From positions 2,096,001-2,160,000 of the forward strand of contig NZ_CP004078.1 of NCBI RefSeq assembly GCF_000612505.1: a stretch of 64,000 nucleotides of DNA, written 5' to 3'. Positions within the stretch are counted from its first letter, which is position 1. The number at the start of each line of letters is the position of its first letter. The notes beneath the pieces were generated by a model. The model was not told where the DNA came from. It ran no database searches and worked only from the letters and a program-made list of their open reading frames with translations. Source of the stretch: Paenibacillus sabinae T27. Lineage in GTDB: Bacteria; Bacillota; Bacilli; Paenibacillales; Paenibacillaceae. Both the position numbers and the translations under genes were made by a program. Positions 44,099 to 53,605 of this stretch are shown piece by piece.

Positions 44099-45166
44099 AT
44101 GACCTATAACGATACATTTATCCGCGCCTGCAGGAAGCAGGAGACGGAGCACGTCCCCGTATGGTATATGCGGCAGGCCGGCCGCTACGATCCCGAATAC
44201 CGGGCGATCAAAGAGAAGTATTCGCTGCTGGAAATCAGCAGACAACCCGAACTGGCGGCCGAAATTACGATGATGCCGGTGCGCAAGCTGGGTGTGGATG
44301 CAGCCATTTTATATTCCGATATCATGAATCCGGTAGCCTCCATCGGTGTCGAGTTCGACATTGTCAAAAATATCGGACCTGTCATCGAACAGCCGATCCG
44401 AAGCTCGGCCGACGTGGAGCGGCTGCGGCCAGTAGACGTGGAAGGCGATCTCGCTCATATTCTGGAGACAATCGCGATTCTGGACAAGGAGCTCCAGGTG
44501 CCGTTGATCACGTTCGCCGGCGCTCCCTTCACGATCGCGAGCTACCTGATCGAAGGCAGACCTTCCAAAAGCTATATCCGCACCAAGGAGCTGATGTACA
44601 GCGAGCCTCTTGTATGGGCAAAGCTGATGGACAAGCTGGGCGATATGGTCATCGCCTATTTGCGGGCTCATGTCCGCAGCGGAGGCAAAGCGTTCCAGCT
44701 GTTCGACAGCTGGGTTGGAGCGCTGTCGCCGCAGGATTTTGAAATCTTCGTTCTGCCGACGATCACTCGTATTTTTGCCGAATTATCGGATTTGGATGTG
44801 CCCAAAATTTATTTTCCGGGCGTAAGCTCGGGGGAACTGCTGCCGACTCTCTCCGGACTTCAAGCGGATGTGATCGGTCTGGACTGGCGGGTGTCGCTGG
44901 CCGAAGGCCGCCGCAGAACCGGAGGGCGATTCGCGGTGCAGGGCAATCTGGACCCTTATCTCCTGACTGCTCCGATGGAGCTTATCAAAGAGCGCGCCAA
45001 AGCGCTGATTGACGAAGGCATCCAGGAACCCGGCTACGTGTTCAACCTGGGGCATGGCCTGTTCCCCGAGGCGTCTCTGGAGAAGCTGCGCGAGCTGACG
45101 GAGTACATCCACGGCTATTCCAGGGAAGCGCTGGCGCTGCGGAAAGCAGCACAGCCGCACTCCTAA
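44099..45166 (+). CDS. hemE: Uroporphyrinogen decarboxylase
   Basis: 355-residue cytosolic enzyme that decarboxylates uroporphyrinogen III to coproporphyrinogen III. The start is ATG 44099 with GGAG 8 nt upstream; the frame extends further but over the promoter. Signature motifs are PVWYMRQAGRYDPEYR near residue 20, the catalytic Asp in ILYSDIMNP, the FAGAPFTIASYLIEG segment and the C-terminal NLGHGLFPE. It is first of the hemE-hemH-hemY cluster, as in B. subtilis. Confidence 0.97.
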   Translation: MTYNDTFIRACRKQETEHVPVWYMRQAGRYDPEYRAIKEKYSLLEISRQPELAAEITMMPVRKLGVDAAILYSDIMNPVASIGVEFDIVKNIGPVIEQPIRSSADVERLRPVDVEGDLAHILETIAILDKELQVPLITFAGAPFTIASYLIEGRPSKSYIRTKELMYSEPLVWAKLMDKLGDMVIAYLRAHVRSGGKAFQLFDSWVGALSPQDFEIFVLPTITRIFAELSDLDVPKIYFPGVSSGELLPTLSGLQADVIGLDWRVSLAEGRRRTGGRFAVQGNLDPYLLTAPMELIKERAKALIDEGIQEPGYVFNLGHGLFPEASLEKLRELTEYIHGYSREALALRKAAQPHS

Positions 45167-45207
45167 CTATTCGCACATCATTAATTCGCTAAGAGGTGAT
45201 TCCTGCT

Positions 45208-46164
45208 TTGACAACCAAAATCGGCGTACTCGTCATGTCATACGGCACTCCCGAAAGCCTGGAGGGTGTTGAGTCTTATTACACGCATATCCGGCGCGGC
45301 AATCCGCCATCTGATGAACAGTTGAAGGAGCTGAAGGGCCGATATGAAGCCATCACCGGCGGCGTATTTCCGCTGAGGGAGCATACGGACCGGCAGACCG
45401 GGGCGCTGCAAGAAGCGCTGAACCGGGATAATGAAGATAAAGCGATCGAATATATATGCTTTCAGGGGCTGAAGCACGCGCATCCGTTCATTGAGGACGG
45501 GGTGCAGCGGCTGGCGGAGAGCGGAATCGACCATGCGGTGGGGATCGTCCTCGCGCCGCATTATTCGGTCATGAGCGTCGGAAGCTACATAAAGCGCGCC
45601 AGGGAAAAAGCGGAGAGTCTGGGCATCCAAATGGTATTTGTGGAAAGCTACCATCTTCATCCGCAGCTGATCGCCGCCCTGAGCCGCCGCGTGTCGGCAA
45701 AGCTGGACCAATATGAAGAGGCGGGCGCGAAACGGGAAGACGTACGGGTGCTCTTCAGCGCCCACAGCCTGCCGGAGCGGATTCTTAATATGGGTGATCC
45801 GTACCGGGACCAGCTGCTGGAAACCTCGAAGGCCGTTGCCGAACAGGCTGGCGTTACCTCCTGGCAGTTCACTTGGCAGAGCGCTGGAAGAACGCCGGAG
45901 CCCTGGCTCGGGCCGGATATTCTGGATACGCTCCGCGAGCTGAGCAAGGAACAGGTGGAATACGTCCTGTCCGCCCCAATCGGATTTGTATCCGATCATC
46001 TTGAGGTGCTGTACGATCTGGATATCGAAGCCCAGGCCGTGGCGAGCGAGCTGGATATGCGCCTGCTGCGGATCGAATCGCTGAACAGCGACCCTGCTTT
46101 TATCGCTGTGCTAAGCGACGTGGTGCGCACCCGGGCGGGGGAACTGAAGGCGGGGCGTTCATGA
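45208..46164 (+). CDS. hemH: Ferrochelatase (coproporphyrin type)
   Basis: 318-residue ferrochelatase that inserts Fe2+ into the porphyrin ring; in Gram-positives the substrate is coproporphyrin III (CpfC). TTG 45208 is preferred because AGAGGTGA lies 9 nt upstream, giving MTTKIGVLVMSYGTP; a GTG at 45196 overlaps that site. Key motifs are FSAHSLPERIL with the active-site His and SAPIGFVSDHLEVLYDLDIEA. It overlaps the next gene by 4 bp (ATGA), so translation is coupled. Confidence 0.95.
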   Translation: MTTKIGVLVMSYGTPESLEGVESYYTHIRRGNPPSDEQLKELKGRYEAITGGVFPLREHTDRQTGALQEALNRDNEDKAIEYICFQGLKHAHPFIEDGVQRLAESGIDHAVGIVLAPHYSVMSVGSYIKRAREKAESLGIQMVFVESYHLHPQLIAALSRRVSAKLDQYEEAGAKREDVRVLFSAHSLPERILNMGDPYRDQLLETSKAVAEQAGVTSWQFTWQSAGRTPEPWLGPDILDTLRELSKEQVEYVLSAPIGFVSDHLEVLYDLDIEAQAVASELDMRLLRIESLNSDPAFIAVLSDVVRTRAGELKAGRS

Positions 46165-47642
46165 ACGGAACTTCACGCAAGGTCGTCATTATCGGCGGAG
46201 GGCTGAGCGGATTAAGCACCGCTTTTTACGTCCGCAAATTTTATAAGGAAGCCGGCGTTAATCCGGAGATCATTATTCTTGAAAAAGAGCGCAGCCTCGG
46301 CGGGAAAATCGAGACCCTGCACAAGGACGGCTTCGTTATCGAAAAAGGACCCGATTCCTTCCTGGCCCGTAAGAAGGAAATGAGCGATCTCGCCAGGGAA
46401 TTGGAGCTCGATCATGAGCTGGTGACAACGAATCCTAACGCCAAAAAAACATATATTTTGCAGCGGGGCAAGCTGCAGCCGATGCCAGCGGGCCTTGTGC
46501 TTGGCATTCCGACGGACCTCAAGCCTTTTGTCGGCACCAAGCTCCTGTCCTTTCCCGGCAAGCTGCGCGCATTGATGGACTTTGTCATTCCGCCCCGGCG
46601 GTCGGAGGAGGACGAGCCGCTTGGAGAGCTGATTGAGCGTCGTTTCGGCACCGAAGTGCTGGAGAATTTAACGGAACCGCTGCTGGCCGGTATTTATGCG
46701 GCGGATATGCGCAAGATCAGCCTGCAGGCAACGTTTCCGCAGTTCGGCGAGATGGAGCGGCAGTACGGCAGCCTGATTCGCGGAATGCTGAGGGGAAGAC
46801 AGCCTAAGGAGACGCATACCGGCGCCAAAAAGAGCATGTTCCTCACTTTCCGCCAGGGGTTGCAAAGCCTCGTCCATGCGCTTGTGCATGAGCTGCATGA
46901 TGTGGAGCAGCGTACGGAAGCGGCCGTCGTGGCCATTCACGACCGGATAGCCGATACCTTCACTGAAGCGGCCGGAACCAAGGACGGCTATCCCGAAGCG
47001 GCTGATACTCCGCAGCCGCGTTACGCGGTTGAGCTGGGAACCGGCGAGCTGCTGCCTGCGGATGATATTTACATCACCGTGCCCAACTTTGCAGCGGCCG
47101 AGCTGCTGCGGCCTCATGTCGATGTGTCCTCGCTGGACGCGGTGAACTACGTGTCGGTCGCCAACGTGGTTATGGCCTTCTCCGGCGAGGAGATGGACGG
47201 CAATTTTGACGGTTCTGGCTTCCTCGTTCCCCGCAAGGAGGGGCGCAATATTACGGCCTGCACCTGGACCTCGGCGAAATGGCTGCACACAAGCCCCGAG
47301 GGTAAAGTGCTGCTTCGCTGTTATGTGGGGCGTTCGGGCGACGAGCAGAATGTGGAGCTGCCGGACGCTGCGCTGGAGGAACTGGTGCGCAAAGATCTGC
47401 GCGAGGTGATGGGCGTTACGGCCGAACCGCTGTTCACGGAAATTACGCGTCTGCCGAACTCGATGCCGCAGTATCCGGTCGGACATCCTTCGAATATCGC
47501 CGGACTACGAAACGACCTTGCGGCACTTCTGCCCGGTGTGTATGTCTTTGGCGCAGGGTATGACGGCATTGGCATGCCGGACTGCATCAAGTTTGCGAAG
47601 CTGACGGCGAAGGCGGCGGCCGAAGGCCTGCGGGAGAACTGA
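46161..47642 (+). CDS. hemY: Coproporphyrinogen III oxidase, FAD type (HemY/CgoX)
   Basis: 493-residue flavoprotein oxidising coproporphyrinogen III to coproporphyrin III in the Gram-positive heme route. The N-terminal FAD motif VVIIGGGLSGLSTAFYV and the segment EKERSLGGKIET are clear, and the C-terminal FAD-contacting GAGYDGIGMPDC is present. The middle domain carries an acidic, Pro/Ala-rich insertion around residues 270-300 (EAAGTKDGYPEAADTPQ), probably a surface loop. Translation is coupled to hemH through ATGA. The last enzyme of the route, the decarboxylase HemQ/ChdC, is not in this window. Confidence 0.95.
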   Translation: MNGTSRKVVIIGGGLSGLSTAFYVRKFYKEAGVNPEIIILEKERSLGGKIETLHKDGFVIEKGPDSFLARKKEMSDLARELELDHELVTTNPNAKKTYILQRGKLQPMPAGLVLGIPTDLKPFVGTKLLSFPGKLRALMDFVIPPRRSEEDEPLGELIERRFGTEVLENLTEPLLAGIYAADMRKISLQATFPQFGEMERQYGSLIRGMLRGRQPKETHTGAKKSMFLTFRQGLQSLVHALVHELHDVEQRTEAAVVAIHDRIADTFTEAAGTKDGYPEAADTPQPRYAVELGTGELLPADDIYITVPNFAAAELLRPHVDVSSLDAVNYVSVANVVMAFSGEEMDGNFDGSGFLVPRKEGRNITACTWTSAKWLHTSPEGKVLLRCYVGRSGDEQNVELPDAALEELVRKDLREVMGVTAEPLFTEITRLPNSMPQYPVGHPSNIAGLRNDLAALLPGVYVFGAGYDGIGMPDCIKFAKLTAKAAAEGLREN

Positions 47643-47679
47643 ACTAATTTTCTATTGTTATTGGATTTAGATTGGATTG

Positions 47680-47720
47680 ACGGCGAAGCGAGGGTTCTGC
47701 CCGCGCTTCGCCGTTTATTT
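47680..47720 (+). terminator. Terminator of the heme operon
   Basis: Stem ACGGCGAAGCG / CGCTTCGCCGT with an 11-13 nt loop, then TTATTTGTT. Confidence 0.75.
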
Positions 47721-47794
47721 GTTACCGGCCGAGCAAGATTAATTGATATGATATAATAGAGCGAGTTTAGCAGAAAAAGGAGTTCGAGTCCGAC

Positions 47795-49210
47795 ATGTAT
47801 TCCCCTAGATCCAGCAGAAAAAGGAGCAAAACGACCAGAAAGCAGAAAAGAAACCGGATCTGGACGTGGATCAACCTCAGTCTGCTGGTGCTGATTTCGG
47901 TTATGCTGTTTTATTTCTTCTACACCGGAGAGAAAGGCGGAAACCTTCCTCCTTCCGGCATGGGGGCGGCTTCCGCTTCGCCGGAGGCATCCCCGGAAGC
48001 ATCGGCTGAAGCGGGAACCGGTCCCTCCGCGGAGCCCGGGACCGCTGGCGGAGCGCCTTCAGCTCCGTCAGGGGAGCCGCTGCCGTCCGCCACACCGGCG
48101 GCGGACCCGTCTCCGGGCGGGACGCCGCCGGCCGAAACCGACGCGGGCAGCACGCCCTCTACGGGGGGCGGAGCTTCGGCCGCGGCGCCTGACGGCAGCC
48201 CTGCTGCCGAAGAAGGAGGCGGTCAGACGGCCGGGCCGTCCGATGGCCAGGACGGAAGCGGCCGCACGGTGACGCTGAATTTTGCCGGAGACGTCATCTT
48301 TGCCGGCAAAGTCGGCGAGCTGCTGAAGCAGAAGGGCTACGATTATCCGTATGCCCGCCTGAACGGCCTGTTCCAGAAGGACGATCTGTCGGTTGTCAAT
48401 CTGGAAACGCCTGTCACCGTCCGGGGTGCAGAGGCCGACAAGACCTATGTGTTCAAGTCGGCTCCGGAGGCTCTGGACGCGCTGAAGGCGGCGGGCGTGG
48501 ACGCCGTCAATCTGGCGAACAACCATACGCTCGATATGGGCGAGCAGGGACTACGGGATACGCTGGATAATCTGGAGTCCAGAGGCATATCGTTCGTTGG
48601 GGCGGGAGTGGACGCCGGCCAGGCCTATTCGGCGCAATATTATACGCGCAAAGGAATCACCATCGCCCTGCTCGGCTTTACGCGGGTCATACCCGAAGCC
48701 GGATGGGCTGCCGGAGCTGGCAAGCCCGGCGTAGCTTCCGTATACGACAGCGCCCCGGCGCTGAAGGCGATCGCCGATGCCCGGAAGAAAGCGGATATCG
48801 TCGCCGTCGTCGTCCACTGGGGACAGGAACGGATGGATGAACCGAATGCGGTTCAGCAGTCGCTGGGCCGGAGCTTTATCGACGCCGGGGCGGATCTTGT
48901 CATCGGAGGGCATCCCCATGTCCTGCAGGGTCTTGAGCCGTACAAAGGAAAATGGATCGCGTACAGCACGGGCAACTTTATTTTTACAAGGTCCGCTTTG
49001 AAGACAACCTGGGAGACAGCCGTATTTCAGGCCGATTGCAGCGCCAATGGACAATGCGGGATCAAGCTTAAGCCTGTAGACGCCGAACTGGGCCAGCCGG
49101 TGCCGATGAGCGCCGCTGACGGGCAGAAGCTGCTGAAGCGGGTCGAATCGCTGTCCGGCGGCAAGGTTAAAATTGACGAAGAGGGCCGCGTGACAGAGGC
49201 CGGGCGTTAA
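47795..49210 (+). CDS. CapA-like metallophosphatase-fold membrane protein
   Basis: 471-residue protein of the PGA_cap/CapA family. A basic N-terminus and one TM anchor (WINLSLLVLISVMLFYFFY) are followed by a low-complexity Pro/Ala/Ser/Gly/Glu linker (about residues 52-155), then the catalytic-fold domain (about 160-460). Seen metal-site motifs are NFAGDVIFAGKVGEL, NLETPVT, NLANNHTLDMG and GGHPHVLQGLE. In capsule operons CapA/PgsA takes part in poly-gamma-glutamate synthesis or export, but no capB/capC homologues are near. AAAAAGGAG lies 15-20 nt before the ATG. The linker probably spans the wall. Confidence 0.87.
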   Translation: MYSPRSSRKRSKTTRKQKRNRIWTWINLSLLVLISVMLFYFFYTGEKGGNLPPSGMGAASASPEASPEASAEAGTGPSAEPGTAGGAPSAPSGEPLPSATPAADPSPGGTPPAETDAGSTPSTGGGASAAAPDGSPAAEEGGGQTAGPSDGQDGSGRTVTLNFAGDVIFAGKVGELLKQKGYDYPYARLNGLFQKDDLSVVNLETPVTVRGAEADKTYVFKSAPEALDALKAAGVDAVNLANNHTLDMGEQGLRDTLDNLESRGISFVGAGVDAGQAYSAQYYTRKGITIALLGFTRVIPEAGWAAGAGKPGVASVYDSAPALKAIADARKKADIVAVVVHWGQERMDEPNAVQQSLGRSFIDAGADLVIGGHPHVLQGLEPYKGKWIAYSTGNFIFTRSALKTTWETAVFQADCSANGQCGIKLKPVDAELGQPVPMSAADGQKLLKRVESLSGGKVKIDEEGRVTEAGR

Positions 49211-49340
49211 TAATTGTTGGATTTTTCAATACCATAGAAAAAGGAACTTATTCTTTATCGGGGGTCCCCGCTAATTTGGGGCAGGCTTCGAAGCAGGCCT
49301 GTTCTTTGCGGGGGCTATTTTTCGGGAGGGCTGCTCTTTG

Positions 49341-50072
49341 ATGAACAACTTGTGCGTCGCCCATCGGGGATTTTCCGGGAAGGCTCCGGAGAATACGCTG
49401 GCCGCATTCCGTATGGCGATGGAGCTTCCGTATGTGACCTGGATGGAAATCGACGTTCAGCTGACGAGAGACGGGGTGCCCGTCGTGATCCATGATTACA
49501 GTCTGGACCGCACTACCAACGGTCACGGCAAAGTGAAGGATATGGATTGGAGCCAAATGCGTCGGCTGGACGCAGGGGGATGGAAGAATCGCTCTTTTCG
49601 GGGAGAAAGGATTCCGTCGCTGGAGGAAGTGCTGGAGCTGTCCAAAGAACGGATGCGGCTGAATATCGAGCTGAAAAATGCGGGCAACCTGTACCCCGGC
49701 ATCGAAAAGACCGTAACGCAGCTGCTGGCCTCCAAAGGGATGAGCAAAGACGTGGTGCTGACCTCATTCGATACCGGCACGCTGCAAAGATGCCAGGAGG
49801 CCGATCCGGCTGTCCGCCGCGGACTGATCTTCGACTCCAGATGGGGCGATCCGGCGGGGCGTGTGCGGGAGCTGGGATGTTCTTTTTTGTCTATCGCATT
49901 CTCCCGTCTGACTCCAGGGCTTGCCCGGTTTATGTCGGCCCGCGGAGTGGGGCTCATGGCCTGGACGGTGAACAAAGCGAAAGAGATGCGTCGCCTTGCG
50001 GACATGCATTCTGATATAATGATATGTACGAACCGCCCGGATATATGGGGCGATACGTTTTTGGGAGTATGA
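49341..50072 (+). CDS. Glycerophosphodiester phosphodiesterase
   Basis: 243-residue cytosolic GDPD-family enzyme hydrolysing glycerophosphodiesters to glycerol-3-phosphate and an alcohol. The catalytic pair is in AHRGFSGKAPENT, and the metal-site Glu/Asp are in WMEIDVQLTRDG and VVIHDYSLDRTTNG. Later strands include LNIELKN and MAWTVNKAKEM. ATG 49341 follows GGGAGGG by 10 nt. There is no signal peptide, unlike secreted GlpQ, so it resembles the cytosolic UgpQ/YqiK class. It lies 33 bp before the FAH-family gene. Confidence 0.92.
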   Translation: MNNLCVAHRGFSGKAPENTLAAFRMAMELPYVTWMEIDVQLTRDGVPVVIHDYSLDRTTNGHGKVKDMDWSQMRRLDAGGWKNRSFRGERIPSLEEVLELSKERMRLNIELKNAGNLYPGIEKTVTQLLASKGMSKDVVLTSFDTGTLQRCQEADPAVRRGLIFDSRWGDPAGRVRELGCSFLSIAFSRLTPGLARFMSARGVGLMAWTVNKAKEMRRLADMHSDIMICTNRPDIWGDTFLGV

Positions 50073-50105
50073 ATAAATATACAAATCGAGTGGAAAGAGA
50101 GCTGA

Positions 50106-50735
50106 ATGTCAATGTGCGCTGCTGTAAAGACCTTATACTGTGTGGGACGAAACTACAAACTTCATGCGGAGGAGCTTGGCAATCAGGTTCCGGCGGAGCC
50201 GCTTATTTTTTTGAAGCCGTCTCATGCCGCCGTTCCTCTCGACAAAGAAACCATTCAGCTGCCTCAGGGTTCTGGAAAAGTGGATTATGAAGGGGAACTT
50301 GTGCTGCGCATCGCGCGCGACTATGTTCCGGGCATAAGTGTGGAAGAGCTGGTGGATGAAATGGCTTTGGGCCTGGATTTCACGCTCCGGGACATTCATA
50401 ACGATCTGCAAAAAAGAGGACTTCCCTGGACGCCCGCCAAAGGCTTCCGGAATGCCGCGCCTCTGTCCCCCTTCATCGCTTTCCCTTCGAGGGAAGAGCT
50501 GGAGAATACTGATTTCACGGTCCGCAAGAACGGGGAAGAAGTGCAGCGGGGCAATGTGAAAAATATGATTTTTTCGCTGCAGACCATTGTGGATTTCATC
50601 GGCACCCGCTACGGGCTGGGCAAAGACGATGTGATCTTCACCGGCACGCCTGCAGGCGTCGGTCCCACCCTTCCGGGCGATTCGTTCGAGCTGTATTGGG
50701 GCGACCGGCTGTTGGGCAGCTGCCTGATCGGATAA
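50106..50735 (+). CDS. Fumarylacetoacetate hydrolase-family protein
   Basis: 209-residue FAH-domain enzyme, close in size to acylpyruvase/oxaloacetate tautomerase forms (YcgM, FAHD1). The metal-binding Glu-Glu-Asp set is in VDYEGELVLRIARDY and DFTLRDIH, and FTGTPAGVGPTLPGD is the conserved C-terminal loop. The start is ATG 50106 (or 50112), with AAAGAGAG upstream. It is probably transcribed with the GDPD gene 33 bp upstream and the DUF92 gene 34 bp downstream, which have no obvious common pathway. The exact substrate is undefined. Confidence 0.87.
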   Translation: MSMCAAVKTLYCVGRNYKLHAEELGNQVPAEPLIFLKPSHAAVPLDKETIQLPQGSGKVDYEGELVLRIARDYVPGISVEELVDEMALGLDFTLRDIHNDLQKRGLPWTPAKGFRNAAPLSPFIAFPSREELENTDFTVRKNGEEVQRGNVKNMIFSLQTIVDFIGTRYGLGKDDVIFTGTPAGVGPTLPGDSFELYWGDRLLGSCLIG

Positions 50736-50769
50736 CGGAATTTTGGGACAGAGTATTGGAGCTGATGCC

Positions 50770-51573
50770 ATGCAGTGGGTAATCGGCGTCTTGGGCGCCT
50801 TGTTCGTTGCCGGAGCGGCTTATCGCAAGGGATCGCTTAGCCTCTCCGGCATGCTTGCCGCCGTGGTTATGGGCGCCATATATTTTGGTGCGGGCAACGC
50901 CTTTTGGTTCGGGATCCTGCTGCTGTTCTTTATCTCCTCCAGCCTGCTGTCGAAACTGAAGGCCGAGCACAAGGAAGAGCTGGAACGTTCCTATGCGAAG
51001 ACGGGCAGGCGGGATGCAGGCCAGGTATTCGCTAATGGCGGTCTCGGCATGCTGCTTGTTCTGCTTAGCGCTGTATATCCCCGGTCCGAGTGGGAGCTGC
51101 TCTTCGTCGGCGTAATGGCGGCTGTGACCGCGGATACGTGGGCGACCGAAATCGGTACCCTGAGCGGCAAGCCTCCCCGCTCGGTATTGACCGGCAGGAA
51201 GCTTCCGACCGGCGCCTCCGGCGGCGTTTCGCTCCCTGGGACACTTGCGGCTGCGGCAGGCGCCGCCATGATTGGGGCGGTTTCGTGGGTCCTTCAGCAG
51301 CTGGCGGGAATGCAAGGGCCGTCGTTCACGGCTCTGGTGGCCGCAGGACTCCTTGGAGGGCTCGCCGGCGCTTTTGCCGATTCGCTACTCGGCGCAACGG
51401 TTCAGCAGATGAACCGCTGCGACGTATGCGGGCGCGAGGTGGAAAGCGGGGTCCACTGCGGCCGCCCGGCGGTGCATCACAGAGGCTGGCGGTGGATGGG
51501 TAACGATGCCGTCAACGCGGTCAGTTCAATCGTCGGAGGAGCCGTGGCGCTCCTGATCGGCGGTCTGTTTTGA
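50770..51573 (+). CDS. DUF92 family membrane protein
   Basis: 267-residue polytopic protein of the DUF92 (TMEM19/VTE6-like) family with about six TM helices. ATG 50770 has GGAG 9 nt upstream. Family features are GMLAAVVMGAIYFGAGNAFWFGILLLFFISSSLLSK, TADTWATEIGTLSGKPPRSVLTG, GTLAAAAGA and ADSLLGATVQ. A four-Cys/His patch (CDVCGREVESGVHCGRP) suggests a small metal site in the last loop. Plant VTE6 is a phytyl-phosphate kinase, and the bacterial function is unknown. Coupled genes lie on both sides. Confidence 0.87.
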   Translation: MQWVIGVLGALFVAGAAYRKGSLSLSGMLAAVVMGAIYFGAGNAFWFGILLLFFISSSLLSKLKAEHKEELERSYAKTGRRDAGQVFANGGLGMLLVLLSAVYPRSEWELLFVGVMAAVTADTWATEIGTLSGKPPRSVLTGRKLPTGASGGVSLPGTLAAAAGAAMIGAVSWVLQQLAGMQGPSFTALVAAGLLGGLAGAFADSLLGATVQQMNRCDVCGREVESGVHCGRPAVHHRGWRWMGNDAVNAVSSIVGGAVALLIGGLF

Positions 51574-51613
51574 CTTTTAAGTTCGAAATATAAAGGGAAG
51601 GCGAACAACAACT

Positions 51614-53554
51614 ATGAATATTATGACCGTAGAGCACCTTGTCAAAAGCTACGGAGAAAAAGTGCTGTTCCAGGACGCGTCCTTCGGAATGGAAGACCGC
51701 GACAAAATCGGTGTCATCGGCGTGAACGGGACGGGCAAGTCGACGCTTCTGCGGATTATCGCCGGGGTTGAAAGTCCCGACGAGGGGCAAATTGCCATCG
51801 GCAATGATGTTCGCGTGCAGTATCTGGCGCAGAACCCTCCCTATGAACCGAACAACACCGTGCTCCAGCAGGTATTTGCCGGGAACAATCCGGAACTGGC
51901 TGTCATGCGGCAGTATATGGAGACGGCGGCAAGGCTGGAAGCCCAGCCGGGAAATGCTGAGCTTGAGCATGAGCTGATCCGTCTTGGCCAGGAGATCGAC
52001 GCCGCGGGAGTCTGGCATCTGGAGAGCGAAGCGAAAAGCGTCCTCTCCAAGCTGGGCATCCAGCAGTTCGACGCGCGCATGGAGACGCTCTCGGGCGGCC
52101 AGCGCAAGCGGGTCGCGCTGGCGGCGGCCCTGATTACTCCCTCGGAGCTGCTTATCCTGGACGAGCCCACCAACCATATTGACACCTCCTCGGTCGCTTG
52201 GCTGGAGCAGTATTTGCAGAAGCGGCGCGGCGCGCTGCTGATGATCACGCATGACCGCTACTTTCTGGAGCGGGTAGCAGGCGTAATGCTGGAGCTTGAT
52301 CAGGGAAGACTGTTCCGCTACGAAGCGAACTATTCCCGCTTCCTCGAGCTGAAGGCCGAACGCGAAGAGCGGGAAGCCGCTTCCGAGCAGAAACGGCAGA
52401 ACCTGCTGCGTAATGAGCTCGCCTGGATTAGACGGGGCGCCAAGGCGCGGTCTACGAAGCAGAAGGCGAGAATCGACCGCTTCGAGAAACTGAAGGATCA
52501 GCAGGCTGTATCCTCCGGCAGCCAGCTGGAGATTTCCGCCGCCTCGACAAGACTGGGGCGTAAAATCCTTGAAATTGAAGATTTGACGATTTCCCGGAAC
52601 GGGCGGACGCTCATCAATAAATTGAGCTATATCGCTGTCCCTCAGGACCGCGTCGGAATCGTCGGCCCGAACGGCAGCGGCAAATCGACGCTGCTGAACC
52701 TGATCGCCGGCAAGCTTCAGCCGGACAGCGGCGAGGTGGTGCTGGGTCCGACCGTGAAGCTCGGGTACTTCACCCAGGAGCATCAGGACATGGACGATTC
52801 GCTGCGGGTGATTGAGTATATCAAGGAGGAGGCGGAGGTCGTGCGGACGGCCGACGGCTCCACCGTTACGGCAGCCCAAATGCTGGAGCGCTTCCTCTTT
52901 CCGCCGGCGATGCAGTGGACCCCGATCTCGAAGCTGTCCGGTGGAGAGAAGAGAAGATTGTATCTTCTGCGCATCCTGATGAGCGCCCCCAATGTACTGC
53001 TGCTGGACGAGCCGACGAACGATCTGGATATCGGCACGCTCGCCATCCTCGAAGATTACCTGGACGAATTTCCGGGAGTCGTGCTGACCGTTTCCCATGA
53101 CCGGTACTTCCTGGACCGGACGGTGGACAAGATCATCGCGTTCGAGGACGGCAATATCCGTGTTCATGTCGGCGATTACAGCGAATATGAGGAGTGGTTG
53201 GCGAAGAATGCGCCGGTTCGTAGTTCCGTGGCCGACGGTAAAGAGAATACGGCGGTCAAGCGGAGCGAAGGAGGCCAATCTTCTCAAGGGAACAGCACTC
53301 AGGCGCCGGCCCGGGAAAAGCTGAAATTTTCGTTCAAGGAACAACGGGAGTATGAGGAGATAGACGGTCTTGTCGAGCGGGCCGAGCAGCGGTTAAGCAC
53401 CATTGCGGCGCAGATGGAGGCGGCCTACGCTGATTCCGCGAAGCTTCAGGAATTGGTGGAGGAGCAGCGCGGGGCCGAGGCCGAACTAGAGCGGCTGATG
53501 GAGCGCTGGACGTACCTGAACGAACTGGCGGAGAAAATCGCGAACAAATCGTAA
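51614..53554 (+). CDS. yfmR: ABC-F translation factor YfmR
   Basis: 646-residue soluble ABC-F ATPase with no TM domain. Two nucleotide-binding domains are present: Walker A GVNGTGKST with signature LSGGQRKR and Walker B LLILDEPTNHID, then GPNGSGKST, LSGGEKRRLYLL and VLLLDEPTNDLD. The linker between them (about 250-320) is helical and charged, and a C-terminal coiled coil of about 80 residues (EYEEIDGLVERAEQRL...) is typical of Uup/YfmR. ABC-F proteins bind the ribosomal E site; YfmR helps EF-P-dependent or stalled translation. The start is ATG 51614 (ATG 51623 possible). Confidence 0.92.
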   Translation: MNIMTVEHLVKSYGEKVLFQDASFGMEDRDKIGVIGVNGTGKSTLLRIIAGVESPDEGQIAIGNDVRVQYLAQNPPYEPNNTVLQQVFAGNNPELAVMRQYMETAARLEAQPGNAELEHELIRLGQEIDAAGVWHLESEAKSVLSKLGIQQFDARMETLSGGQRKRVALAAALITPSELLILDEPTNHIDTSSVAWLEQYLQKRRGALLMITHDRYFLERVAGVMLELDQGRLFRYEANYSRFLELKAEREEREAASEQKRQNLLRNELAWIRRGAKARSTKQKARIDRFEKLKDQQAVSSGSQLEISAASTRLGRKILEIEDLTISRNGRTLINKLSYIAVPQDRVGIVGPNGSGKSTLLNLIAGKLQPDSGEVVLGPTVKLGYFTQEHQDMDDSLRVIEYIKEEAEVVRTADGSTVTAAQMLERFLFPPAMQWTPISKLSGGEKRRLYLLRILMSAPNVLLLDEPTNDLDIGTLAILEDYLDEFPGVVLTVSHDRYFLDRTVDKIIAFEDGNIRVHVGDYSEYEEWLAKNAPVRSSVADGKENTAVKRSEGGQSSQGNSTQAPAREKLKFSFKEQREYEEIDGLVERAEQRLSTIAAQMEAAYADSAKLQELVEEQRGAEAELERLMERWTYLNELAEKIANKS

Positions 53555-53605
53555 CGGGTCTGTCGGCGGATTAAGATAAGATAATTTAAAGACGAGGTGA
53601 GTGCA

